Shown: positions 18,564-28,989, counted from the stretch's first letter. The stretch is 64,000 bases of DNA from Carnobacterium_A antarcticum (GCF_042658365.1 NZ_JBHSQC010000008.1); one strand, 5' to 3'. Numbers and translations: made by a program. Notes: a model not told the origin generated them from the sequence alone.

Positions 18564-19463
18564 TTGAATAATCATGAATTGAAAACAACTTTTTTACAAT
18601 ACTTGATCACTGAACGTCACTACTCTGAACTTACCAAAAAAGCTTATGAAGAAGATATTCTTGATTTTTCGAATTTTTTGCTTGAAACGGGCGATGCAGC
18701 ATATGAAGCCGTGACCTTGCAAGATGTTCGGATTTTTTTAGGCGAACTAACAGAACGCGAGCTAAGCCGCAATACAATTTCAAGAAAGATATCGAGTTTA
18801 AGAGCTTTCTATCAATTTCTTTTAAAAAACCATGTGGTTGCAGAAAATCCGTTTTCTTATATACATTTAAAAAAGAAAACGCTTCGTTTACCGCGTTTTT
18901 TTTATGAGAAAGAAATGGAAGCTCTATTTCAAACCGTTAAAGGCGATAAACCGCTCGATTTTCGGAATGAAGCTCTTTTAGAAGTTCTATATGGTACAGG
19001 GATACGGGTCAGCGAATGCAGAGGGATCAGCATAAAAGATATCGATTTTGATTTAAGCGTTGTTTTGATTCATGGGAAAGGCAATAAAGAACGTTATGTG
19101 CCGTTTGGACACTACGCAAGTGTGGCGATCGAAGAATACCTGGAAAAATGTCGGAGTGTATTAATGGCTAAATACCATAAAGAACATGATTATCTGTTTG
19201 TGAATCATTATGGCGATCAGATATCTGTATCCGGTATTGAATACGTCTTAAATCAAATCATAAAAAAAAGTAGTTTGACAGCAGATATTCATCCTCATAT
19301 GTTGAGGCATACATTTGCTACACATTTATTAAACAATGGAGCAGATATGCGAACTGTCCAAGAGTTATTAGGACACGCCAGCTTATCGTCTACGCAAATT
19401 TATGCCCATGTTACCAAAGAACATTTACAAAAAAATTACCGTCAATTTCATCCTAGAGCCTGA
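18564..19463 (+). CDS. xerC: Tyrosine recombinase XerC
   Basis: About 299 residues with an N-terminal SAM-like core-binding domain and a C-terminal catalytic domain. Catalytic residues are visible: Arg in YGTGIRVSE, Lys in HGKGNKERYVPF, HMLRHTFATHLLNNGAD, LLGHASLSSTQIYAH with His and the Tyr nucleophile. It resolves chromosome dimers at dif with a partner recombinase. The likely start is TTG at 18564 with GGAGGG seven bases upstream. It heads the xerC-hslV-hslU-codY order known from Bacillus. Confidence 0.92.
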   Translation: MNNHELKTTFLQYLITERHYSELTKKAYEEDILDFSNFLLETGDAAYEAVTLQDVRIFLGELTERELSRNTISRKISSLRAFYQFLLKNHVVAENPFSYIHLKKKTLRLPRFFYEKEMEALFQTVKGDKPLDFRNEALLEVLYGTGIRVSECRGISIKDIDFDLSVVLIHGKGNKERYVPFGHYASVAIEEYLEKCRSVLMAKYHKEHDYLFVNHYGDQISVSGIEYVLNQIIKKSSLTADIHPHMLRHTFATHLLNNGADMRTVQELLGHASLSSTQIYAHVTKEHLQKNYRQFHPRA

Positions 19464-19496
19464 TAACTAGAATGATTGAACAATGGAGGAATAACG

Positions 19497-20036
19497 ATGA
19501 CAACATTTCACGCAACAACGATCTTTGCGATCCAACACAACGGCTCTTGTGCAATGTCTGGCGATGGCCAAGTGACAATGGGCGAAAGTGTGATCATGAA
19601 AGGAACGGCTCGTAAAGTACGCCGCATCTATAATGGAGAAGTACTAGTTGGGTTTGCCGGAAGTGTAGCAGACGCGTTTACTTTAGAAGAAAAATTCGAA
19701 GGAAAATTAAACGAATACAAAGGCAATCTAACTCGTGCAGCAGTTGAACTTGCGCAAGAATGGCGGACTGACCGAGCTCTTCAAAAATTAGAAGCCTTGC
19801 TGATTGTCATGAACAAAGAAGAGATGTTAATGGTTTCAGGAAGTGGGGAAGTCATCCAACCAGATGATGGTGTCTTAGCGATTGGATCAGGTGGAAACTT
19901 TGCACTTGCAGCAGGACGAGCTTTAAAAAAACACGGAGATCATTTAACAGCTGCTGAAATTGCACAAGAGAGTTTAAATGTAGCTGCCGATATTTGTGTC
20001 TTTACCAACCATAATATTATTGTCGAAGAATTATAA
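19497..20036 (+). CDS. hslV: ATP-dependent protease subunit HslV (ClpQ)
   Basis: A 179-residue proteasome-like peptidase subunit. The N-terminus FHATTIFAIQHNG contains the catalytic Thr after the expected short leader, and SGDGQVTMG, FAGSVADAF and AIGSGGNFALAAGRAL are conserved. It assembles with HslU. ATG at 19497 is chosen because TGGAGGAATAACG precedes it. It lies 12 bp upstream of hslU. Confidence 0.95.
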   Translation: MTTFHATTIFAIQHNGSCAMSGDGQVTMGESVIMKGTARKVRRIYNGEVLVGFAGSVADAFTLEEKFEGKLNEYKGNLTRAAVELAQEWRTDRALQKLEALLIVMNKEEMLMVSGSGEVIQPDDGVLAIGSGGNFALAAGRALKKHGDHLTAAEIAQESLNVAADICVFTNHNIIVEEL

Positions 20037-20048
20037 GGACGTGATGAA

Positions 20049-21470
20049 ATGATGAATACATTAGAAAATATGACACCAAGAGAAATTGTGAATGAATTAG
20101 ACAAGTACATTATTGGCCAGACAGAAGCTAAAAAATCTGTTGCAGTTGCATTGCGCAACCGGTATCGCCGTTTACAATTAGATGAAGACCTGCAAAAAGA
20201 AATCACACCAAAAAATATGCTGATGATTGGAGCTACGGGTGTAGGAAAGACGGAGATTGCACGCCGCCTAGCTACAATCGTTAAGGCACCTTTTATTAAA
20301 GTTGAAGCAACGAAGTTTACTGAAGTGGGTTATATTGGAAGAGACGTTGAATCAATGGTGCGTGACTTAGTAGAAGCCGCTATTGGATTGGTCGAAAAAC
20401 GCCAGTATTCAAGCGTTTATATACAAGCCGAGAAAAAAGCTATTGATCGACTGGTTAAAATCTTAGTTCCGGGCATTAAAAAAGAGAAAAAAGAAACGGC
20501 ATCAGGTAATCCTTTTGAAGCTATGTTCCAAAACATGGGAATGAATGTGGGACCAAAACATCCTGAAGAAGAGGAAGAAGAAGTTACTGAAGCCATCTCG
20601 ACCAATCGAGAAACCATCAAACAACAAATTCGTGATGGTTTATTGGACACTAGAGAAGTGACGATCGAAGTTGAGGAAAATAAAAAAGCTAAAAGTTCCC
20701 CTATGAACGCTGGTCTAGAACAAATGGGAATTGATTTGAATGAAACGTTAGGAGCAATGCGTCCTAAAAATAAAGTGAAACGTTCTGTAACGGTTAAAGA
20801 AGCCATTGAAATCTTGATTCAAGAAGAATCAGAAAAATTAGTAAACCGTGAAGACATCCATTCTGAAGCCATTCGTTTGGCGCAAGATTCCGGTATTATT
20901 TTTATTGACGAGATTGATAAAATCACATCTAAAGGCAGCAATTCCGGAGAGGTTTCTCGCGAAGGAGTCCAACGAGATATTCTGCCGATCGTTGAAGGAT
21001 CACAAGTATCGACAAAATACGGTACGATTCATACTGATCATATTTTGTTTATTGCTTCAGGAGCTTTCCATGTTTCGAAACCAAGCGATTTGATTCCTGA
21101 ATTACAAGGACGTTTTCCAATTCGTGTTGAATTGGATGATTTAACGAAAGAAGATTTTGTTAAAATTTTAACAGAGCCTAATAATGCTTTGATCAAACAA
21201 TATGTTGCTATGTTGAGGACAGATAATATTGATGTAACGTTTACTTTTGAAGCCATTGAGCAATTAGCCGATATCGCTTATCGTGTAAACCATGAAACCG
21301 ACAATATTGGTGCGCGTCGTTTGCACACTATTTTAGAAAAATTATTAGAAGACCTATTGTTTGAAGCACCAGATATGCAAATGGGCGAAATCACCATTAC
21401 TAAAAATTATGTCACTGAAAAAATTGAGCATATTGTGGAAGACAAGGATTTAAGCCGGTACATTCTATAA
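20049..21470 (+). CDS. hslU: ATPase subunit HslU (ClpY)
   Basis: A 473-residue AAA+ unfoldase that feeds HslV. It opens TPREIVNELDKYIIGQTEAKK, has Walker A GATGVGKTEIARRLA, Walker B IIFIDEIDKI, an I-domain insertion between about residues 110 and 240, and the C-terminal tail ending LSRYIL that docks into HslV. Two adjacent ATG codons (20049, 20052) are possible starts. Together with hslV and codY it forms an operon-like cluster. Confidence 0.96.
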   Translation: MMNTLENMTPREIVNELDKYIIGQTEAKKSVAVALRNRYRRLQLDEDLQKEITPKNMLMIGATGVGKTEIARRLATIVKAPFIKVEATKFTEVGYIGRDVESMVRDLVEAAIGLVEKRQYSSVYIQAEKKAIDRLVKILVPGIKKEKKETASGNPFEAMFQNMGMNVGPKHPEEEEEEVTEAISTNRETIKQQIRDGLLDTREVTIEVEENKKAKSSPMNAGLEQMGIDLNETLGAMRPKNKVKRSVTVKEAIEILIQEESEKLVNREDIHSEAIRLAQDSGIIFIDEIDKITSKGSNSGEVSREGVQRDILPIVEGSQVSTKYGTIHTDHILFIASGAFHVSKPSDLIPELQGRFPIRVELDDLTKEDFVKILTEPNNALIKQYVAMLRTDNIDVTFTFEAIEQLADIAYRVNHETDNIGARRLHTILEKLLEDLLFEAPDMQMGEITITKNYVTEKIEHIVEDKDLSRYIL

Positions 21471-21490
21471 TAACTATTTGGAGGAAGAAC

Positions 21491-22300
21491 ATGAGTGGTT
21501 TACTTCAAAAAATGCGTAAAATCAATAACATGCTTCAAAAAAAAGGCGGCGTAGTAAGCAACGGCTCGATAGAAGAAGGGAATTTGCCCTTTACTGATAT
21601 GGCTGTTATCTTAGGAGACGTTTTAAATGCCAATACTTATTTGATCGATGAAGCCGGTAATCTACTCGGCTATACCGAAAAGCATGAAATCAACAACGAA
21701 CGAGTCAAAGAAATGCTGGATGCTAAGAAGTTTCCGCTTGAGTATGCTTTAAGCATGCTCGAAATTAAGGAAACACGTACCAATATTGGTATTGAAAGCG
21801 ACTATACAGTCTTTCCTATTGAAACGCGCGATTTGTTTACAGATGGGTTAACCACTGTTATTCCTATCTATGCAGCTGGTGAACGATTAGGGACGTTGAT
21901 TTTAGCCCGCTTAGCTCCTCAATTTGATGATGATGATCTGATATTAGGAGAACATGCAGCGACGGTTGTGGGGATTGAAATTATCTATAAGAAATCTACT
22001 CAAATCGAAGAAGAAGCTAGAGATTCGGCTAATGTCCAAATTGCCATTAAAACATTGTCTTATAGTGAATTGAAGGCTGTCAAAGCTATTTTTGAAGAAT
22101 TGGGCGGCTTAGAAGGACGGCTGACTGCTTCGAATGTAGCGGATAAGATCGGAATCACACGTTCGGTGATTGTTAATGCCTTAAGAAAATTAGAATCTGG
22201 CGGCATCATCGAATCTAAATCACTTGGAATGAAAGGGACGTATATTCGTATCCATAATACCAAGTTTATCGAGGCTTTAGATAAAGAATGGGCTTACTGA
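21491..22300 (+). CDS. codY: Global transcription regulator CodY
   Basis: 269 residues. The N-terminal GAF domain (about 1-160) senses branched-chain amino acids, and the C-terminal winged helix carries TASNVADKIGITRSVIVNALRKLESGGIIESKSLGMKGTYI in the expected place. The opening LLQKMRKINNMLQ is typical. The protein is about ten residues longer than the Bacillus form, with a small insertion near residues 18-28. It represses amino-acid and transport genes in rich medium. A TTGGAGGAAG site precedes the ATG. Confidence 0.95.
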   Translation: MSGLLQKMRKINNMLQKKGGVVSNGSIEEGNLPFTDMAVILGDVLNANTYLIDEAGNLLGYTEKHEINNERVKEMLDAKKFPLEYALSMLEIKETRTNIGIESDYTVFPIETRDLFTDGLTTVIPIYAAGERLGTLILARLAPQFDDDDLILGEHAATVVGIEIIYKKSTQIEEEARDSANVQIAIKTLSYSELKAVKAIFEELGGLEGRLTASNVADKIGITRSVIVNALRKLESGGIIESKSLGMKGTYIRIHNTKFIEALDKEWAY

Positions 22301-22339
22301 CAACCAATAATAAAGAAACGGGATTAAAGGGGGATATCA

Positions 22340-23218
22340 ATGAGTATTAAATTAGAAAACCAAAACTTAATTGTTACTATTTCTGAAAAAGGTGCAGAAT
22401 TAACGAGTCTAAGAAATAAAGAAACGGGTATTGAGTACTTATGGCAAGGCGACCCTGCTTTTTGGAATAGACAAGCACCGGTTTTATTTCCAATCGTCGG
22501 ACGATTAAAAGACGATCAATATGAATACAAGAACAAACGATACTCGATGTCACAACACGGTTTTGCAAGAGACTACCCTTTTAATATAACCCAACAAAGT
22601 GAAACAGCAGTAGCTTTACAATTATCAGCCGATCCTTCTACTAAAGAAAAGTATCCTTTTGATTTTCGTTTAACGATTACTTATCGTTTAGAAAACCAAA
22701 CTCTTGATGTTGGTTATTTAGTTGAAAACTTAAATCAACAAGAAGAAATGTATTTTTCAATTGGAGGCCATCCAGGGTTTAACGTTCCTCTAACCTCAGA
22801 GACCGTTTTTGAAGATTACTATTTGAACTTTTCACCTAAGCGTTCTAGAACGCTTATCCCTTTAGAAGGGCCTTATCTAGATCTCGAAAACCGTACATTA
22901 GCTCAAACCAATACGGATATCGCTTTAAAAAGAGCTTTATTTGATCAAGATGCATTGATTTACGAAACTAAAAGGAAAAATACATTTTCTATCCAATCAG
23001 ACAAAACCAAGCATAAAGTAGCCGTAACGTTAGAAGGATTTCCATACGTTGGTATTTGGTCTCCTCCTAAACAAGAAGCTCCGTTTGTTTGTATTGAACC
23101 ATGGTTTGGAGTGGCAGATTCACTTGATGCAACTGGACAATTAACAGAAAAGCTAGGTATTCAACACCTGGCTCCGGCTGAACAATTTAATTGCCACTAT
23201 GAAATCGCTGTTGATTGA
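22340..23218 (+). CDS. Aldose 1-epimerase family protein (LacX-like)
   Basis: A 292-residue galactose-mutarotase-fold protein. Characteristic stretches are EKGAELTSLRNKETGIEYLWQGD, APVLFPIVGRLKDD, the HGFARD loop with catalytic His, FSIGGHPGFNVPL and CIEPWFGVAD. Such LacX-like enzymes interconvert anomers of sugars or sugar phosphates; the substrate cannot be told from sequence. A monocistronic gene with AAAGGGGGATATCA upstream and a strong terminator after it. Confidence 0.85.
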   Translation: MSIKLENQNLIVTISEKGAELTSLRNKETGIEYLWQGDPAFWNRQAPVLFPIVGRLKDDQYEYKNKRYSMSQHGFARDYPFNITQQSETAVALQLSADPSTKEKYPFDFRLTITYRLENQTLDVGYLVENLNQQEEMYFSIGGHPGFNVPLTSETVFEDYYLNFSPKRSRTLIPLEGPYLDLENRTLAQTNTDIALKRALFDQDALIYETKRKNTFSIQSDKTKHKVAVTLEGFPYVGIWSPPKQEAPFVCIEPWFGVADSLDATGQLTEKLGIQHLAPAEQFNCHYEIAVD

Positions 23219-23227
23219 TTTAGTGCA

Positions 23228-23269
23228 AAAAAACGCCTGACAGATAAAAATCTGTCAGGCGTTTGATTT
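23228..23269. terminator. Bidirectional terminator between the epimerase gene and plsY
   Basis: A 14-bp perfect stem, AAACGCCTGACAGA and TCTGTCAGGCGTTT, with A- and T-rich flanks; serves both converging genes. Confidence 0.9.
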
Positions 23270-23277
23270 GTTGAGGA

Positions 23278-23904
23278 TTACTTTTTTGTTTGAGACGAAT
23301 CTTTTTTATAACCAAATCCAAATGGAACTTTGCTTTCTGTTCCGTTACGGATTCTTTTGATATTATCTTTGTGACGATAGATGATAAAAACAGTCAAGAC
23401 AGCGGCAATCGTTGTTAAAATCCAATCGTTTGTCAAAAGGGTTGACGGCGTTATAATCAGTAAGGCCAGCATACTTGAAAAACTGACCATCCGTGAAAAG
23501 AATAAAATCACTAAAAATAAAACCACGCAGAAAATAAAAAAAGTCGGATTGTATGCCAGAAGAACCCCTGCGCTGGTAGCGACTGCTTTTCCGCCTTTGA
23601 ATTCAGCGAATATTGGGAATGTGTGTCCTAGGATGGCTCCTAGGCCTAATACCATTGGATTCAAATCAGAATGCACTAAGTAGGGCAAACTCGCTGCTAA
23701 TGTTCCTTTTAAAACGTCTGCTAGCAATACAAGTATGCCAGCTTTTACGCCTAATACACGAAACGTATTAGTGGTTCCTGAATTTCCACTGCCATAATTA
23801 CGAATATCTTTTTTATATAGTTTTTTACCTAACCACACTCCAGATGGTATAGAACCTAAGAGGTAGGCTGTAATAAACATGAGTATAATTTTTACCAACT
23901 TCAC
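23278..23904 (-). CDS. plsY: Glycerol-3-phosphate acyltransferase PlsY
   Basis: About 208 residues, five predicted membrane helices. It transfers acyl from acyl-phosphate to G3P, the first step of phosphatidic acid synthesis. The three PlsY signatures are present: AYLLGSIPSGVWLGK, NYGSGNSGTTNTFRVLG, and GHTFPIFAEFKGGKAVATSAG. The second motif has Thr where Ala is commoner. The start is GTG at 23904 or TTG at 23898; the latter is better spaced from AGGAG. It is divergent from parE, a classic plsY/parE arrangement. Confidence 0.93.
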   Translation of the reverse strand: MKLVKIILMFITAYLLGSIPSGVWLGKKLYKKDIRNYGSGNSGTTNTFRVLGVKAGILVLLADVLKGTLAASLPYLVHSDLNPMVLGLGAILGHTFPIFAEFKGGKAVATSAGVLLAYNPTFFIFCVVLFLVILFFSRMVSFSSMLALLIITPSTLLTNDWILTTIAAVLTVFIIYRHKDNIKRIRNGTESKVPFGFGYKKDSSQTKK

Positions 23905-24323
23905 TCACTCCTAACTCAGCAACTTGATTGCCGATAAGCCATATTTTACCACTTATTCTACTGTAAGGCTAGTTAAAATCGATTGAATAAAGCTGAACCA
24001 AATTATAGAGAGAGCATTGTTTAACGGTTGCAAAAGAATTGAAATTAAGTTGCCTCTTGCGTTTTACTATGAGAACTAGTTTAATAGTAAAGCAGGAGAT
24101 GTGCATTTTTTGAATGCGAACATACTTTCCCTTTTTTTACAGAAATAGCGATTTTTTCTTTTCAATCGTTGTTAGATAGAGTATTATTGAATAGATGCTT
24201 AGATAAATAAACGGATGAATACGAAGTGAGCTTTTTAATTGTGCACTTGAAAAAGGATTTTTTTGAGGTAAGTTTTAATTAACGCACTAAGTAACTCGTA
24301 ATAATGGTTAAGGAGTTTTTTTA
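23905..24323. other. Divergent plsY-parE intergenic region
   Basis: About 420 bp without a gene. It must hold the divergent promoters. Only weak promoter-like matches are visible on the parE side, for example TTGTTA and TAGATG spaced 17 bp at 24169-24197. No strong palindrome, riboswitch or small ORF with a good ribosome site was seen. Confidence 0.5.
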
Positions 24324-26327
24324 ATGCCAAAAAAAATAAAAGTAGAATACAACGATGAATCCATTCAAGTTCTTGAAGGATTAGATGCTGTCCGTAAAAG
24401 GCCGGGAATGTATATTGGGTCAACAGATACTAGAGGTTTGCATCATTTAGTATATGAGATTGTTGATAATTCCGTAGATGAAGCTTTATCTGGCTACGGT
24501 AATGAAATAATCGTTACTTTACACAAAGACGATAGTGTTAGTATAAAAGACAATGGACGCGGAATGCCAGTTGGAATGCATTCTTCAGGCGTTTCGACGA
24601 TCCAAGTTATATTTACTGTGCTGCATGCCGGTGGGAAGTTTGGACAAGAAGGCGGTTATAAAACATCGGGTGGTTTACATGGTGTAGGTGCAAGTGTGGT
24701 TAATGCACTTTCTGAGTGGCTGACCGTTACTGTCATTCGAGATGGCACAGAGTACCAACAACATTTCGTAAACGGCGGAAAACCAAAAGGAACATTAACA
24801 AAGAAGAAAAACAATCGCGGAAAAAACGGAACAACGGTTCATTTTAAACCAGATGCGACAATCTTTTCTACCGTTAATTACTCTTATGATGTCTTATCAG
24901 AAAGGCTGCGAGAATCAGCTTTTCTTTTGAAAAATTTGCGGATTGAACTGATTGACGAGCGAAACGATAAATCTGACGTTTTCCATTATGAAGAAGGAAT
25001 CAAAGAATTTGTCGCTTATTTAAATGAAGATAAAGATACTTTAACACCAGTTGCTTATTTTTCAGGAGAGAGCAACAGTATGGAAGTGGAGTTTTCGTTC
25101 CAATACAATGACGGCTATTCAGAAAACATTTTATCGTTTGTTAACAACGTGAGAACCAAAGACGGTGGAACACATGAATCAAGTATGAAGACGGCTTTAA
25201 CTAAAACATTTAATGAATATGCCCGTAAAGTAAATCTGTTAAAAGAGAAAGAAAAAAATCTTGAAGGCAGTGACTTTCGAGAAGGGTTAGCCGCGATCAT
25301 TTCTGTTCGTATTCCTGAAAATTTATTGCAATTTGAAGGTCAAACCAAAAGCAAATTAGGGACGGCACAAGCTCGTGGAGCCGTAGATGCGGTCATCAGC
25401 GAACAAATGGGTTTCTATTTGATAGAGAACGGTGAAATGAGCCAACAGCTCATTCGTAAAGCTCTTACCGCGCGAGAAGCTCGAGACGCTGCCAGAAAAG
25501 CCCGTGAAGAAAGCCGAAACGGGAAAAAACGCAGAAAAAATGAGTCATTGTTATCAGGTAAATTGACGCCGGCGCAAAGTAAAAATGCTAAACGTAATGA
25601 ATTGTACCTCGTTGAGGGAGATTCTGCAGGTGGATCAGCTAAACAAGGACGTGATCGTAAGTTCCAAGCTATTTTACCGTTGCGTGGAAAAGTTATCAAT
25701 ACTGAAAAAGCTAAATTACAAGACATCATGAAAAATGAAGAAATCAATACGATGATTTATACGATCGGTGCCGGGGTTGGGCCTGAATTTGATATAGAAG
25801 CCTGTAATTACGATAAAATCATTATTATGACCGATGCAGATACCGATGGGGCCCATATTCAGGTGCTGTTGCTGACCTTCTTTTATCGGTACATGAAACC
25901 GTTGATTGAAGCGGGTAAAATCTATTTAGCTTTACCTCCATTATATAAACTATCAAGAGGAATCGGTAAAAAAGAAAAGATAGCCTACGCTTGGACGGAT
26001 GATGAATTAGTAGACGTAACGAAAAAATTTGGTAAAAATTACATTTTACAGCGTTATAAAGGGTTAGGTGAGATGAATGCGGATCAGCTATGGGATACGA
26101 CAATGGATCCTGAGACTCGAACCCTCATTCGTGTTAGAATCGATGATGCTGCACAAGCAGAACGACGTGTTTCTGTTTTGATGGGAGATAAGGTTGAACC
26201 TCGACGCAAATGGATCGAATCTCATGTTGAATTCTCACTAGAAGAAGGCAGCAGTATTTTAGACAATGATCAACTTATGGAAACATCGGAATTAGAAAAT
26301 GAAGGAAGTGCTGTAGATGGAGAATAG
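24324..26327 (+). CDS. parE: DNA topoisomerase IV subunit B
   Basis: 667 residues. The GHKL ATPase domain shows VRKRPGMYIGSTDTRGLHHL, EIVDNSVDEAL, DNGRGMPVG and KTSGGLHGVGASVVNALS. The Toprim part shows VEGDSAGGSAKQGRDRKFQA, PLRGKVINTEKA and MTDADTDGAHI. With ParC it decatenates daughter chromosomes. The assignment to ParE and not GyrB follows from pairing with a ParC-like gene, divergence from plsY and the GHTDAR-free opening. The stop overlaps the parC start by 11 bp, so translation is coupled. Confidence 0.95.
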   Translation: MPKKIKVEYNDESIQVLEGLDAVRKRPGMYIGSTDTRGLHHLVYEIVDNSVDEALSGYGNEIIVTLHKDDSVSIKDNGRGMPVGMHSSGVSTIQVIFTVLHAGGKFGQEGGYKTSGGLHGVGASVVNALSEWLTVTVIRDGTEYQQHFVNGGKPKGTLTKKKNNRGKNGTTVHFKPDATIFSTVNYSYDVLSERLRESAFLLKNLRIELIDERNDKSDVFHYEEGIKEFVAYLNEDKDTLTPVAYFSGESNSMEVEFSFQYNDGYSENILSFVNNVRTKDGGTHESSMKTALTKTFNEYARKVNLLKEKEKNLEGSDFREGLAAIISVRIPENLLQFEGQTKSKLGTAQARGAVDAVISEQMGFYLIENGEMSQQLIRKALTAREARDAARKAREESRNGKKRRKNESLLSGKLTPAQSKNAKRNELYLVEGDSAGGSAKQGRDRKFQAILPLRGKVINTEKAKLQDIMKNEEINTMIYTIGAGVGPEFDIEACNYDKIIIMTDADTDGAHIQVLLLTFFYRYMKPLIEAGKIYLALPPLYKLSRGIGKKEKIAYAWTDDELVDVTKKFGKNYILQRYKGLGEMNADQLWDTTMDPETRTLIRVRIDDAAQAERRVSVLMGDKVEPRRKWIESHVEFSLEEGSSILDNDQLMETSELENEGSAVDGE

Positions 26328-28770
26328 AGCGGACATTCAAGAACTGACTCTTGAAGAAGTTATGGGAGACCGCTTTGGACGTTACTCAAAATACATTATC
26401 CAGGAACGTGCTCTCCCAGATATTCGTGATGGTTTAAAACCGGTTCAACGTCGAATTTTATATGCCATGAACGTAGAAGGCAACACTTCTGAAAAAGGCT
26501 TTCGGAAATCGGCTAAGACAGTCGGAAACGTTATCGGGAATTATCATCCGCATGGAGATAGCAGTGTATATGAAGCGATGGTGCGGTTGAGTCAAGACTG
26601 GAAACTACGTGAAGAACTGGTTGAAATGCATGGAAACAACGGAAGTATGGACGGTGACCCGCCAGCAGCAATGCGGTATACAGAAGCTCGTTTATCTAAA
26701 ATTGCGGAAGAACTCTTACGCGATATCGAGAAAGAAACTGTTGATTTTGTTTTAAACTTTGACGATACAGATGAGGAACCGACTGTTTTACCTGTTCGCT
26801 ATCCTAATTTGCTAGTCAATGGTGCAACAGGAATCTCAGCAGGATATGCAACCGATATCCCTCCGCATAACTTAAGTGAAGTCATTGATGCAACGATGCA
26901 CTTAATAGATCATCCGAATGCAAAGGTATCTGACTTAATGGTTTACTTAAAAGGACCAGATTTCCCTACAGGCGGTATTTTGCAAGGGCTAAGCGGGATT
27001 AAAAAAGCTTATGAAACCGGAAAAGGAAAAGTCGTTGTCCGTTCAAAAACGCGTATTGAAGATTTAAGAGGCGGAAAACAACAAATTGTTATCAACGAAA
27101 TTCCTTATGAAGTCAATAAAGCTGTATTAGTCCGGAAAATGGATGAAATCCGGATCAACAAACGAGTGGATGGTATTGCTGAGGTTCGAGACGAATCGGA
27201 TCGTACCGGATTACAAATCGTTGTAGAATTGAAAAAAGAAGCGAACGCTAACGGAATATTAACTTACCTATTGAAAAACACCGATTTACAAGTTTCATAT
27301 AATTTTAATATGGTAGCTATTGACCAAAAACGACCGAAACAAGTAGGCATTTCTCGGATGCTAGAAGCGTATCTTGAACACCAACGGGAAATCATTACAC
27401 GACGCACCAATTTTAATCTAAGAAAAGCTGAAAGCAGATCTCATATCGTCGTCGGTTTGATCAAAGCACTTTCTATTTTAGATCAAGTTATCAGTGCGAT
27501 TCGAAACAGTAAGGATAAGAAGAATGCAAAAGATAATATCATTGAGCAATTTGACTTTACTGAAGCACAAGCCGAGGCAATTGTTTCTTTGCAACTGTAC
27601 CGATTGACCAATACGGATATTACAGCGCTGGAAAGTGAAGCAGATGCTTTGAGCAAAGCCATTGCTTCTTTCAAAAAAATATTAACGAGTCCAGCTGAGA
27701 TGAGACGCGTGATGAAACAAGAGTTAGCTGAGATTAAGAAAAAGTATGGCAGCCCGCGTCGGACAGTCATTGAGAATGAAATTGAAGAGTTAAAAGTGGA
27801 GACGGAAGTGCTTGTAGCTCAAGAAGAAGTGATTGTTTCCGTGACAAAAGAAGGGTATATCAAGCGAACCAGCTTGCGTTCCTATGGAGCTTCGAAACCT
27901 GAAGAAATTGGAATGCGTGAAGGTGATTATCCAATTTTCATTGAACAGATGAATACATTAAACCATCTCCTGCTTTTCACTACTAAAGGGAATATCATTT
28001 ACCGGCCAGTTCATGAATTGACAGAATTAAGATGGAAAGATATCGGAGAACACCTCTCTCAAAATATCACCTTTGAGACAGACGAAATGGTTCTTAAGGC
28101 ATTTGCCTTAAAAGACTTTAATCCGTCTGCGACCTTTACCTTGATAAGCGAAGAAGGGTTTATTAAACAAACGAGCGCAGCAGATTTCGTGGTTGGCCGC
28201 AGTTATCGAACAAAATCGTTCGTAGCTATGAAGCTGAAAACAGATTCAGATGCTATCGTTAATGTCATTTACACTGAAGATCAAACAGGACAAGATGTCT
28301 TTTTAGTTACTCATCGTGGTTTTGGCTTACGCTACCCACTGGCTGAGGTTCCGATAGTCGGAGCGAAAGCAGGAGGAGTAAAATCCATCAATCTTAAAGA
28401 TGGCGATTATGTTGTTAACGGGATATTATTTGAAGCGGAAGCCCCTAAGACAGAAGTCATTCTTGTTACTCAACGTGGTTCTGTTAAGAAAATGAATATC
28501 CATGATTTTGATTCATTAGGACGAGCCAAACGTGGCTTATTGGTATTGAGAGAATTGAAAAACAATCCTCATCGAGTTGCCTTTTTATTAGATGGTGAAA
28601 AAAATCAGGAATACATTATTTTAACTGAAAAAGATAACGCGTTCGATTTATCTAGTACGAGTTATCAAATTAGCGATCGCTATTCAAATGGTTCATTTAT
28701 TTTGGATGAAGCTACCGATGGAGCACCTGTTGATGTACACAAAAAAGTTGTCTATGAAATAAAAGAATAG
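26317..28770 (+). CDS. parC: DNA topoisomerase IV subunit A
   Basis: 817 residues. The breakage-reunion domain has DIRDGLKPVQRRILYAM, NYHPHGDSSVYEAMVRL (the quinolone-determining region with the usual Ser and Glu retained) and the catalytic Tyr in AAMRYTEARLS. A long coiled-coil gate region follows, then a beta-pinwheel C-terminal domain (about residues 500-800) with repeated KTKG-like strands. It overlaps parE by 11 bp, so the two are translationally coupled. Confidence 0.95.
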   Translation: MENRADIQELTLEEVMGDRFGRYSKYIIQERALPDIRDGLKPVQRRILYAMNVEGNTSEKGFRKSAKTVGNVIGNYHPHGDSSVYEAMVRLSQDWKLREELVEMHGNNGSMDGDPPAAMRYTEARLSKIAEELLRDIEKETVDFVLNFDDTDEEPTVLPVRYPNLLVNGATGISAGYATDIPPHNLSEVIDATMHLIDHPNAKVSDLMVYLKGPDFPTGGILQGLSGIKKAYETGKGKVVVRSKTRIEDLRGGKQQIVINEIPYEVNKAVLVRKMDEIRINKRVDGIAEVRDESDRTGLQIVVELKKEANANGILTYLLKNTDLQVSYNFNMVAIDQKRPKQVGISRMLEAYLEHQREIITRRTNFNLRKAESRSHIVVGLIKALSILDQVISAIRNSKDKKNAKDNIIEQFDFTEAQAEAIVSLQLYRLTNTDITALESEADALSKAIASFKKILTSPAEMRRVMKQELAEIKKKYGSPRRTVIENEIEELKVETEVLVAQEEVIVSVTKEGYIKRTSLRSYGASKPEEIGMREGDYPIFIEQMNTLNHLLLFTTKGNIIYRPVHELTELRWKDIGEHLSQNITFETDEMVLKAFALKDFNPSATFTLISEEGFIKQTSAADFVVGRSYRTKSFVAMKLKTDSDAIVNVIYTEDQTGQDVFLVTHRGFGLRYPLAEVPIVGAKAGGVKSINLKDGDYVVNGILFEAEAPKTEVILVTQRGSVKKMNIHDFDSLGRAKRGLLVLRELKNNPHRVAFLLDGEKNQEYIILTEKDNAFDLSSTSYQISDRYSNGSFILDEATDGAPVDVHKKVVYEIKE

Positions 28771-28807
28771 AAAAAAAGAGTGCGAAGAGATTCGCACTCT
28801 TTTTTTG
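28771..28807 (+). terminator. Terminator after parC
   Basis: AGAGTGCGAA pairs with TTCGCACTCT in a 16-bp stem counting the flanking A and T runs. Confidence 0.9.
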
Positions 28808-28989
28808 TACTACAACGAGCGGATAAAAGTCGCGTATACTAGTACAGAAGTATTTAGAAAATATTTTTGTGAAATAACCAACATAAACAAATAAACCATC
28901 TGCAGTTTAATGAACGTTTATTCTAAAGGAAATTTAAACAAAAATATGTTTTAATTATAAAATACTATGGAATATAGCGTTAATAAGAT

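Noticed and set aside
26317..28770. Quinolone-resistance change in ParC
   Set aside because: The usual Ser and Glu of the resistance-determining helix are present in HPHGDSSVYEAM.
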